From positions 1 through 11,127 of the forward strand of contig CAMLDM010000028.1 of assembly GCA_946479025.1 (NCBI GenBank): a stretch of DNA of 11,127 nucleotides. Direction: 5' to 3'. The number at the start of each line of letters is the position of its first letter. Position 1 is the stretch's first letter. Below are positions 1-6,600 of this stretch, one piece after another. Below the pieces are notes generated by a model. It made no database searches and was not told the origin of the DNA. It worked only from the letters and a program-made list of their open reading frames with translations. The DNA comes from an uncultured Candidatus Saccharibacteria bacterium (GTDB taxonomy: Bacteria > Patescibacteria > Saccharimonadia > Saccharimonadales > CAMLKC01). The position numbers and the translations under genes were made by a program.

Positions 1-209
1 GCTACGGCGTTGGCGTACTGCAAACCCTGTGTACACCCCATCTCACCGTCCTGGCAAAGTATATTTTGAAAAACGTATGTTTCCAAAAACAATGTTAATG
101 CCCATACCGTAAGACCAACAACCGCGCCAAGCGCGATTATTTGCAGCAGCTTTGCGGCGCTCACGGGCACCAGAAACACTCGCCGGTTTTCACTTTCTCC
201 CTCACTCAT
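1..209 (-). CDS. Unknown membrane protein, N-terminal part (cut by left edge)
   Basis: Sixty-nine codons are visible from the ATG at 207-209 (N-terminus MSEGESENRRVF); the frame stays open to the left edge, so the C-terminus is missing. A good Shine-Dalgarno (AGGAG, 6 bases upstream) fixes the start. Residues about 20-45 form one clear hydrophobic segment, preceded by a short polar N-terminus with an acidic stretch. Two cysteines (residues 52 and 59) follow in a short loop. I do not recognise the family. It starts 23 bases after the PAP2 gene stops, on the same strand, so it is probably cotranscribed with that phosphatase and with the secreted protein further upstream. The job is unknown; a cell-envelope role is only suggested by its neighbours. 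Confidence 0.7.
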   Translation of the reverse strand, partial: MSEGESENRRVFLVPVSAAKLLQIIALGAVVGLTVWALTLFLETYVFQNILCQDGEMGCTQGLQYANAV

Positions 210-232
210 CTCCAACTCCTCTTCGTATGGAG

Positions 233-748
233 CTATTGTACTCGTTTTTTGTGCTTTTCGCCAGTACGCGGCGTAATAAGCTGCTTGTCGCTCCGCTGAA
301 AGTACCAAAGCGCGCCGAGCCCGGCCACGAGCACACCGCCAGTAACATCGAGTGGCGTATGCACAAGTGCCAGTACGCGACCAACACACACTGCGAGAGT
401 CAGGAGCGCAAGTATAATTGTCAGGGTCTTGCGCCTGGTCTCAAACCATACTGCAAGTGTAAGAAATGCCGTAAACAGCGCATGATCCGACGGAAAACCC
501 GGATTGTTCAGATACGATGCGCCTGGTGCAACCCCAAGAATCTGAAACGGCCGCTCGCCGCTCGGCTGATACACCGCCGCCAGCAGCTTTGCCAACAAAT
601 ATGCCGTAAGTCCCGCCATAAGAATCCGTGCATACGCTTCGAAACGGTGACCTTTTGGCACTAAAAAAAGCAGGGCGTAGCCTGCAATAATAACGATTGG
701 AAGAATTGCGCCATCAGCAAATAGCTTTATAAGTGTTTGTGTCGTCAT
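233..748 (-). CDS. PAP2-superfamily phosphatase (BcrC-like undecaprenyl-diphosphatase)
   Basis: This is an integral membrane phosphatase, likely removing a phosphate from undecaprenyl diphosphate or another lipid phosphate on the outer face of the membrane. The three PAP2 signatures are present in order (numbering from an upstream GTG at 763): a lysine at 59 leading to R71-P72, FPSDH at 90-94 with the catalytic H94, and R129-x5-H135-x3-D139. Aspartate in PSDH, in place of the glycine of classical PSGH, is typical of BcrC-type enzymes. About five hydrophobic helices are visible; the C-terminus is basic (GEKHKKRVQ). Length is normal for the family. The ATG at 748 is preferred over the GTG at 763: a TATACT hexamer ends exactly six bases before it, which would place +1 on the A of ATG. 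It follows the secreted-protein gene by about 30 bases. The exact substrate cannot be read from sequence. Confidence 0.85.
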   Translation of the reverse strand: MTTQTLIKLFADGAILPIVIIAGYALLFLVPKGHRFEAYARILMAGLTAYLLAKLLAAVYQPSGERPFQILGVAPGASYLNNPGFPSDHALFTAFLTLAVWFETRRKTLTIILALLTLAVCVGRVLALVHTPLDVTGGVLVAGLGALWYFQRSDKQLITPRTGEKHKKRVQ

Positions 749-754
749 GACTTC

Positions 755-760
755 AGTATA
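755..760 (-). promoter_or_regulatory. Candidate -10 (TATACT) for a leaderless PAP2 transcript
   Basis: TATACT is followed by six bases and then the ATG of the PAP2 gene, the geometry expected if transcription begins on the start codon. No good -35 is seen at 16-18 bases and the TGn extension is absent, so this is the weakest of the leaderless candidates in the window. Read-through from the upstream gene may be the main route. Confidence 0.3.
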
Positions 761-781
761 CACCTGAAACTTTATATGTCG

Positions 782-1147
782 CTAGCCCAGCCGTCCGCTC
801 CGCGCCACCATGTACCGCTCGATACGCTGGGGCGTCCAGCCGCGATGATGTAATTCGTCTTTCAGCTTGCCCAGTAGTGCCAGCCGGAAGGCCCTCTCGT
901 TCGCAAATCCGCTGCGGCGTACGATCTCCGTGAATGTCAGCCTCTTCTGCATATCACGAAACGCGAGTGGATTCAGGCCCAGTATTTCCGCCCTTAGCTC
1001 GCCTTTACGGTCGTGCCGCTGCAAAAGCCGGTCAAACTGCGACTCCTGCCGGCGCTTGCTCCGCGAAAGCCTGCTGGCTCCCGGTACGGCTGATGCCACC
1101 GCAGTTACAAGAAGCAGCGTCGCTACTGTTTTGGTTGCTATTCTCAT
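782..1147 (-). CDS. Small secreted or periplasmic helical protein of unknown function
   Basis: This is a 121-residue protein. It starts with a signal-peptide-like segment: R2 and K6, a hydrophobic core at residues 8-19, and an ASA/PGA-type cleavage region at about 20-25. The mature part is strongly basic and helical. Its residues 50-105 follow the pattern LGL-N-P-x-x-F-R ... TFTEIVRRSGF ... F-x-x-AL-x-x-KL-x-x-EL, which resembles the 'LG(L/M)...L....T..EIA...G......L...L' units found in many small secreted bacterial proteins (DUF2680-like); this resemblance is from memory and weak. A strong Shine-Dalgarno (AAGGAGG, 9 bases before ATG) fixes the start. It heads a probable three-gene minus-strand operon with the PAP2 phosphatase. 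The leader carries a hairpin and the promoter carries direct repeats, listed separately. Confidence 0.75.
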   Translation of the reverse strand: MRIATKTVATLLLVTAVASAVPGASRLSRSKRRQESQFDRLLQRHDRKGELRAEILGLNPLAFRDMQKRLTFTEIVRRSGFANERAFRLALLGKLKDELHHRGWTPQRIERYMVARSGRLG

Positions 1148-1156
1148 ATCGTCTAG

Positions 1157-1191
1157 CCTCCTTCATAAGCGGATCTCATGAATCGCTTATG
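1157..1191 (-). promoter_or_regulatory. 5'-leader hairpin abutting a strong Shine-Dalgarno
   Basis: On the minus strand CATAAGCG (1191-1184) and CGCTTATG (1171-1164) are perfect 8-base complements with a 12-base loop. The 3' arm is followed without a gap by AAGGAGG (1163-1157), the ribosome-binding site of the secreted-protein gene. If the predicted promoter is right, the hairpin forms at the very 5' end of the mRNA, where it could stabilise the transcript or modulate ribosome access. A palindrome at DNA level (operator) is the alternative. The loop also contains an ATG that opens an 8-codon reading frame ending at 1153, just before the real start. Confidence 0.5.
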
Positions 1192-1196
1192 CTTAC

Positions 1197-1223
1197 AGTA
1201 TAGAACGTGAAAATATGTGAAAA
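1197..1223 (-). promoter_or_regulatory. Promoter with 10-bp-phased TTTTCAC repeats
   Basis: TATACT (1202-1197) is a good -10. The -35 position holds a poor match (TCTTTT), but two copies of TTTTCAC lie at 1223-1217 and 1213-1207, exactly 10 bp apart, so on one face of the helix. Direct repeats replacing a -35 are typical of sites for OmpR/PhoB-type activators. The predicted start of transcription is near 1190. The regulator is not in this window. Confidence 0.4.
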
Positions 1224-1244
1224 GAATGTAATTTTAGCAACGAC

Positions 1245-1910
1245 TTATTGCAATACGCCAATCGCCCTAGCGGCCACCAATACCACCGTAATGACCGAAA
1301 CGAGCGCCTGCACCATCATCAGAAGCTTGGCACGATGAGAGACAGGAACCGTATCAGCCGATGCGAAGTTAGTAACGTTGGTGGTAGAAAGATACAAGTA
1401 GTCAGTAAAACCCGGCAGCCAGTCCGCACCACCAATATCTTTATGAATCATCTGCGGAAAAAGAAAGTCCCGCTCACGTTTGGTGCTGACGCGCCGATCA
1501 GGCCCGCCGCCGTCCATTTCCCAGTACCAAAGCGCAAACATAAAGATATTCGTGATGTAAATCGTAAACCCATTCTGTAGAAGCTCGTGCCCATCGATGC
1601 CACTGGCGCTTCCGAGAAGCAACGCGCGCACCAAATACACAAGCGAGAAAATATTGATAATAGCGATAATAGCAATGAGGCTGAGTGCGAGTAGGCGCCG
1701 CTGCCGGGATACACGATGGTAACCGTCTGTTGTAACAATCGCCAGCGAAATCATTAAAAACGCCTCGAACCCAATAAGCAGAAACTTATTATATGGCAAC
1801 AGTGAGTCATTCGTGAACAGCTGCATGAGCATGATCACGACCACGCCAAATTGCAGCTGCCATATAGGGTCGTGCGTGCGGCGAAAGACTTTGCGGACGT
1901 TCAGGTTCAT
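1245..1910 (-). CDS. Channel-like membrane protein without canonical K+ filter
   Basis: A 221-residue polytopic protein with hydrophobic segments at about 17-33, 42-61, 73-99, 114-130 and 193-218. The C-terminal third (WLPGFTDYLYLSTTNVTNF, 164-182, then a polar SADTVPVSHRAK and a last helix ending VLVAARAIGVL) has the layout of a two-helix ion-channel pore: pore helix, Thr-rich loop, D-x-x-P-x-x, inner helix. The TVGYGD filter itself is replaced by TTNVTNFASAD. I recall actinobacterial uncharacterised membrane proteins with the same 'DFLFPQM...PGF.DYLY.S.TN.T.F...D..P' core, so this is probably a conserved family of unknown function; ion passage is inference. There is no Shine-Dalgarno; a TGGTATAAT promoter lies 10 bases before the ATG. 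The gene follows the VIT-family gene on the same strand. Confidence 0.8.
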   Translation of the reverse strand: MNLNVRKVFRRTHDPIWQLQFGVVVIMLMQLFTNDSLLPYNKFLLIGFEAFLMISLAIVTTDGYHRVSRQRRLLALSLIAIIAIINIFSLVYLVRALLLGSASGIDGHELLQNGFTIYITNIFMFALWYWEMDGGGPDRRVSTKRERDFLFPQMIHKDIGGADWLPGFTDYLYLSTTNVTNFASADTVPVSHRAKLLMMVQALVSVITVVLVAARAIGVLQ

Positions 1911-1920
1911 ATCGATCTAA

Positions 1921-1929
1921 ATTATACCA
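1921..1929 (-). promoter_or_regulatory. Extended -10 promoter (TGGTATAAT), near-leaderless
   Basis: A perfect TATAAT (1926-1921) carries the TGn extension (1929-1927); no -35 match is seen at 17 bases, as is usual for extended -10 promoters. Predicted +1 is near 1914, giving about a 4-base leader before the ATG at 1910, which has no Shine-Dalgarno. It sits just after the stop codon of the VIT-family gene. Confidence 0.55.
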
Positions 1930-1935
1930 CAAGCG

Positions 1936-2655
1936 TTATGATACGCTGACGCCAAAAACGAAGCCCACGCCATACGTCACGACCGACGCAAGCACGATAA
2001 TGCCAAGTTGCCGGACAGCACCGCGGACAATGCCTTTCCCACTTGAGGAGCTTATGTATCCACCAACGACCATCCCACCAAGAGCCGTAAATATAATCGC
2101 AAGCCATACTGCCGCTGCGCCACCTGTAAAAAACCATGGCGTAAGCGGTGCAAGCGCGCCGAGCGTAAACAACACGAACGACGAGCCTGCCGCAACCCAC
2201 GGAGAACCCAGCTCGTCAGGGTTAAAGCCCATCACCTGCCGCGCATAGACCTCCGTGAGATGGTGATCATTCTGAGCAATTTCCTTGGCAGCCCTATCGG
2301 CCGTACTGTCGGCATGGCCGCTTTTCGACAAACTGTCGGTCACTTGCTCAAGCAGCAGCGGACGGTCGTCCCGTATCAACTTGCGGATATCCTTTAAAAT
2401 ACCATCAAAAAGCTCGACCTGCGCTTTTACCGAGATCCACTCACCCGCCGCCATACTGACCGCTCCGGCAACAAGTCCGGCGAAGCCCGAAAGAAGCACG
2501 TTATGAGTACTCGCCCCCGCACCTGCAACAGCAAGCACAATACAAAGAATGCTCACAAGGCCATCATTAACTCCAAGAACTGCCGCTCGTGCAGCACCAC
2601 GCTGCACCTGTAGCGCGCGGCGCGCTAAGATTTCACTGTCTTTTTTTCTGTCCAT
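1936..2655 (-). CDS. VIT1/CCC1-family Fe/Mn transporter
   Basis: A membrane transporter of the vacuolar iron transporter family, which moves Fe2+ and/or Mn2+ across membranes, usually for metal storage or detoxification. The family's first-helix signature is clear: AAVLGVNDGLVSILCIVLAV (residues 24-43 from the ATG at 2655), followed by the second signature SMAAGEWISVKAQVEL (67-82). A hydrophilic middle domain (about 83-150) rich in Asp, Glu and His follows, as in the family, and then three more hydrophobic segments (about 153-175, 178-202, 215-237). Length (239) is normal. ATGs in frame at 2676 and 2661 exist, but TGTTACACT ends exactly six bases before the ATG at 2655, supporting a leaderless start there. 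It is divergent from the marR-like gene. Substrate is not proven by sequence. Confidence 0.88.
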   Translation of the reverse strand: MDRKKDSEILARRALQVQRGAARAAVLGVNDGLVSILCIVLAVAGAGASTHNVLLSGFAGLVAGAVSMAAGEWISVKAQVELFDGILKDIRKLIRDDRPLLLEQVTDSLSKSGHADSTADRAAKEIAQNDHHLTEVYARQVMGFNPDELGSPWVAAGSSFVLFTLGALAPLTPWFFTGGAAAVWLAIIFTALGGMVVGGYISSSSGKGIVRGAVRQLGIIVLASVVTYGVGFVFGVSVS

Positions 2656-2661
2656 TACCAT

Positions 2662-2670
2662 AGTGTAACA
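2662..2670 (-). promoter_or_regulatory. Extended -10 promoter (TGTTACACT) for the VIT-family gene
   Basis: TACACT (2667-2662) with a TGn extension (2670-2668) is followed by six bases and then ATG at 2655, so +1 would coincide with the start codon. The -35 position (ATCAAA) is poor. The upstream in-frame ATGs overlap the promoter itself and would not be on the transcript. Confidence 0.45.
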
Positions 2671-2712
2671 TTTCATAATCCGCTTTTGATAGGCAGATGC
2701 TCGATTGTTTGC

Positions 2713-2741
2713 TTGACAAAATATAGTTTATGATATAAGCT
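2713..2741 (+). promoter_or_regulatory. Promoter of the marR-like gene (TTGACA-N17-TAAGCT)
   Basis: A consensus -35 TTGACA (2713-2718) is separated by 17 bases from TAAGCT (2736-2741), which keeps the key T1, A2 and T6 of the -10. Predicted +1 is near 2748, about 23 bases before the ATG at 2771. The -10 and +1 are covered by the tandem palindromes listed separately. Confidence 0.65.
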
Positions 2742-2758
2742 ACTTATGACATAAGCTA
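2726..2758 (+). promoter_or_regulatory. Tandem palindromic operators, likely for the MarR protein
   Basis: Two copies of a 17-base unit lie 16 bp apart (2726-2742 and 2742-2758) and agree at 14 of 17 positions. The downstream copy contains a perfect palindrome, CTTATG-A-CATAAG (2743-2755). The upstream copy is TTTATG-A-TATAAG (2727-2739), with four of six pairs kept. They cover the -10 and the transcription start, the usual place for MarR-family autorepression. That the neighbouring MarR protein binds here is inference. The VIT promoter lies about 60 bp away and might be affected too. Confidence 0.6.
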
Positions 2759-2770
2759 ATGGAGAAAACA

Positions 2771-3223
2771 ATGTCATCCCGTACGCAGCTCATCCGTGAA
2801 ACGTCCACCGCCATGACGCGGGTTATGTACGGTTTTCGCTACGCGTTTGGTCAGGCGGCCGGGCAAAAAGCCACGACGCTTCAAATCCAGGCGCTCAGCC
2901 TCATCCGGCTCAACCCGCGTTCGTCCGCCAAGGAAATCGGTGATTCGCTCTACCTTTCCTCATCGGCAACCACGCAGCTTATCCAACGGCTGGTTGACGC
3001 CAGCATGATCCAGCGCGAAAACGACCCCGCCGACCGGCGTTCAGTCAACTTGTCGCTAACGAAAAAGGGGGAGGCTGTGCTGCGCGATTTCGGCACAAAG
3101 CATGCAGAAAAATACTACCGTATTTTCGAGGTCCTGACGGACGATGAGCTGAAGGCATTTACATCGGCGCTAACGAAATTACATTTAATAATTCAGGAGC
3201 AAAAGAACAATGACGACAAATAA
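2771..3223 (+). CDS. MarR-family transcriptional regulator
   Basis: A dimeric winged-helix repressor, usually released from DNA by a small ligand or by oxidation. From the ATG at 2771 it has 150 residues, normal for MarR. The N-terminal helix (about 1-35) and long C-terminal helices (about 105-145) form the dimer interface. The core SSAKEIGDSLYLSSSATTQL holds the helix-turn-helix, and the wing carries the diagnostic D-P-A-D-R-R-S-V-N-L-S-L-T-K-K-G-E run. A longer in-frame ATG exists at 2759, but GGAG lies six bases before the ATG at 2771, so the shorter start is chosen. No conspicuous redox cysteine is seen. The 3' end overlaps the next gene by 14 bases, and the promoter has paired palindromes, so it probably represses its own two-gene operon. 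Confidence 0.9.
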   Translation: MSSRTQLIRETSTAMTRVMYGFRYAFGQAAGQKATTLQIQALSLIRLNPRSSAKEIGDSLYLSSSATTQLIQRLVDASMIQRENDPADRRSVNLSLTKKGEAVLRDFGTKHAEKYYRIFEVLTDDELKAFTSALTKLHLIIQEQKNNDDK

Positions 3224-3659
3224 ATTATCAAAGCGGGCCGCCGCACAAAAACACGTGCACAACCGCATTCTAGTGCAACTTTTCATTTTCGCGGCGTTTA
3301 TCATAGGAGTAACCGGCTTTATTACCTATGACATGGTCCAGGAGCATATGAGCATCCTTTGGGTTATCGGCGCGGTAGCTATCGGTGTTGGCGTCGGGCT
3401 GGCAATGGGCCGCATCTTCGCACTGAAATGGCACGAGGATACGCAAAAAGTCATCCTTCAAATGGATAAACTCAGCTTCCTTTTAATTGCTGGTTACGTC
3501 GCGTTTCGCATTCTCAGCGAGCAGTTCCTCGGTCACATTCTGCACGGTCAAGAACTTACCGTTATCACGTTCAGCCTTCTTGGCGGCATCATGATCGGCC
3601 GGCTTGTGGGCATGCTGCGAAGCATCTCAACGATTCTAAAGACACAAAATATTCTTTAG
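3210..3659 (+). CDS. Four-helix membrane protein cotranscribed with marR
   Basis: A 149-residue protein with a basic cytoplasmic N-terminus (KLSKRAAAQK) and four hydrophobic segments at about 20-40, 48-70, 87-106 and 116-136. Between helices 2 and 3 is a conserved-looking motif, MGRIFALKWHEDTQKVILQMDKLSF. Helix 4 ends with GGIMIGRLVGM. It vaguely resembles CcdC-like or other small four-helix membrane families with a 'GR...LKW.E.T..V...MD' loop, but I cannot assign a function. The start overlaps the marR stop and has AGGAG 10 bases upstream, so translation is likely coupled. The MarR neighbour suggests that its expression is induced by some compound, and it may export or sense that compound; this is inference. 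Its stop overlaps the carB stop tail-to-tail by four bases, with no terminator between them. Confidence 0.8.
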   Translation: MTTNKLSKRAAAQKHVHNRILVQLFIFAAFIIGVTGFITYDMVQEHMSILWVIGAVAIGVGVGLAMGRIFALKWHEDTQKVILQMDKLSFLLIAGYVAFRILSEQFLGHILHGQELTVITFSLLGGIMIGRLVGMLRSISTILKTQNIL

Positions 3660-6600
3660 TTTATATATTCTTTCCAGTGCTTCGGCTGCAGGTCTTTCAG
3701 CCTTTCGTCTGTCAGACATTTCAGAAGCAGCCGTCCGGTTTCAGCGTTCGTAAAGAGCGGTATATGATTGTCGATTGCCAGGCGGCGGATGTAATATCCG
3801 TCGCTGTTCACTTTTCCCAGCTCCGGTACGTTCACTATTAGGTTGAGCTTCCGCTTTTCAATGAAACTCGCCACGCTTGGTTTCTTTTTTTCGCTTATTT
3901 TATGCAGCCGTTTCGATGCAATGCCGTTCTGTTTGAAAAAATCATGCGTGCCAGGCGTCGCGTAAATGTTCCAGCCATCGCGCTCCAGCAATGCAGCCAC
4001 ATCAATAAATTTATGCTTCTGCGCGTCAGCTAGGCTGATGAAAACATCCTTGCCTTTTAATTGCTGTTCGGTCGCCAGCCACGACGTATAAAACGCCTCT
4101 TCGAGATCGGCGCCGAAGCACGCAACCTCTCCGGTGGACGCCATCTCAACTCCGGCTACCGGGTCGGCACCCTTCAATCGGTTGTATGAAAACTGCGGCG
4201 TCTTCACGCCGACATGATCGAGCGACAGGGTTTGGTAAACCGTATCGTTTTTAATGCCGAGCATCGCCTCGGTCGCAATCGCTATGAAATTATGCCCCGA
4301 AACTTTCGAGACAAACGGAAATGAGCGCGACGCCCGCACGTTGCATTCAATCACCTTCAGCTCGTTGTCCTTGGCGATGAATTGGATGTTGAACGGGCCG
4401 GTTATTTCCAGGTTTTTCACGATCTGCTTTGCGATAATCTTGGCGCGGCGAACGGTTTCAAGGTATAAATTCTGCGCCGGATATACGACCGTCGCGTCGC
4501 CGCTGTGCACGCCGGCATTTTCGATGTGTTCACTCATGGCATAGATAACTAAATCTCCATTTTGAGCCACACCGTCTATTTCCAACTCTTTGGCGTTCAT
4601 TATAAACTGCGATATCACCACCGGATGGTCGGGCGAAAGCTGGGTTGCTTCTTGCAGATATTGCTTCATTTCCTGCTCTGTGCGCACCACGTTCATGGCG
4701 CCACCAGAAAGCACGTACGAAGGACGAATCAAAATTGGATAGCCGACTTTTGCCGCGAACTGCCTGGCGCTTTTCAAGCTGCCTGCTTCTTGCCACAGCG
4801 GCTGATCGATGCCGAGTTTATTCAGCATTGAGGAGAACTTTTGGCGGTCTTCGGCGTTGTCAATTTGCCGGGCACTGGTGCCGAAGATCGGATAACTCGC
4901 ACACGCCAGCGGCAATGCCAGATTGTTCGCAGTTTGACCGCCCACCGATACGACGATACCTTCCGGTCTTTCAAAATCAGCAATATCCCGGATCCGCTCA
5001 GCTGTCAGTTCTTCAAAATAAAGTCTGTCCGAACGGTCAAAATCGGTCGAAACCGTCTCTGGATTTGAGTTGACAATGATCGTTTTATAGCCGTTTTTTT
5101 GCAGGGTTTTGCCCGTATTTACCGCGCACCAGTCGAACTCTACTGATGAGCCGATGGAGTATGGTCCGGACCCGATAACCGCGGCTGTCTTTTTGCCGAG
5201 CGGCTTCACGTCGTGACGGTCACCGTGATAGGTCATGTACAGATAGTTCGTCTCGGCGTCAAACTCTCCCGCAAGCGTATCAATCTGTTTTATCACCGGC
5301 GTTATTTTATACTCCAGCCTGAAACTGCGAACGTCTTCTTCGCTTATATTTTTTAGCTTGGCAATCGCGCTGTCTGAAAATCCATGCTGCTTTGCCTGGC
5401 GCAGCAAGTTTATTTCCAGCGGCTGGCTTGCAAGTTTTTGCTCAAGCCGATGTATCGATGCGATGTGGTGCAAAAACCACGGATCGATCTTTGAAAGTTC
5501 ATGCAGTTTCTCAACGGAATTGTTGGCTCGCAGCGCTTCGTAAATGGCGAAAAGCCGCCGGTCGGTGGCACGTTCGATTTCCTCAAGCGGTTTTTTAAAT
5601 GAATACGGATGAACGCCGATCCCCTGAGCGCCGACTCCTAGCATGCGCACCGCTTTTTGCAGTGCCTCTGGGAATGAACGGCCAAGCGCCATCACCTCTC
5701 CGACACTTTTCATCTCCGAGCCGATGTGGTGGTCGCTCGCCTTAAGTTTTGCAAGATCCCAGCGCGGCATTTTTACCGCGATATAATCGAGTGCCGGCTC
5801 GTAAAACGCCGACGTCTTGCCAGTTACCACGTTTTTGAGTTCGTGCAGTTTTTTACCCAGCATGAGTTTGGAGGCTACAAATGCCAGCGGATACCCGGTC
5901 GCTTTTGACGCCAATGCGCTCGAACGTGACAGACGGGCGTTTACTTCAATCACGCGGTAGTCGCCATCCGCTGGGTTCAGCGCGTATTGGATATTACATT
6001 CACCAATGATTCCCAGATGGTCGATCGTTTTCAACGCGACCTCGCGCAGGTGATGATACTCTTTGTCGGTCAGGGTTTGCGATGGTGCCACGACGATACT
6101 CTCGCCGGTGTGAATGCCCATCGGGTCAAAATTCTCCATATTACACACTGCGATCACGTTGCCGCCGGAATCCCGAACAATCTCGTACTCAACTTCTTTC
6201 CAGCCGGCCAAGTACTCCTCTATCAGCACTTGCGGCACCGCACCGAGCACCTCACTTACCCTTTGGCGAAGCTCCTTCTCATTATTTATACGACCCGAGC
6301 CAAGGCCGCCCAAACTATAGCCCGAGCGCAGCATAATCGGGTAGCCGATCGTCTTTGCGGCTGCAACTGCTTCTTCCGCGCCGTAGGCACTAATGCTCCG
6401 CGCCGTTTTCGTTCCGATTTTAGCCAACGCCGTCTTGAAAAGTTCACGGTCTTCCGTTGTTTTTATGATGGAAACCGACGTGCCAAGTACAGCAATGTTA
6501 AGCTTTTTCAGCACACCCTTATCGTGCAGCTCCAGCCCCAAATTGAGTGCCGTCTGCCCACCAAAACTTAGCGCCACTGCATCCGGTTTTTCGCGCTCAA

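Noticed and set aside
152..664. Long plus-strand frame (170 residues, Cys- and Arg-rich)
   Set aside because: It is antisense to the PAP2 gene, whose catalytic motifs are intact. It has no family resemblance and no ribosome-binding site.
1922..2200. Minus-strand frame rich in Trp, Arg and Cys overlapping the VIT-family gene
   Set aside because: It is the wrong frame of a clearly conserved transporter and has no start signal.
3650..3670. Possible bidirectional terminator between the convergent membrane-protein and carB genes
   Set aside because: The stops overlap by four bases and no stem-loop is seen; the region is merely AT-rich.
5987..6571. Plus-strand frame of 194 residues inside carB
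   Set aside because: It is a shadow of carB. The carB frame is a full-length conserved enzyme; the shadow has a random-looking composition.
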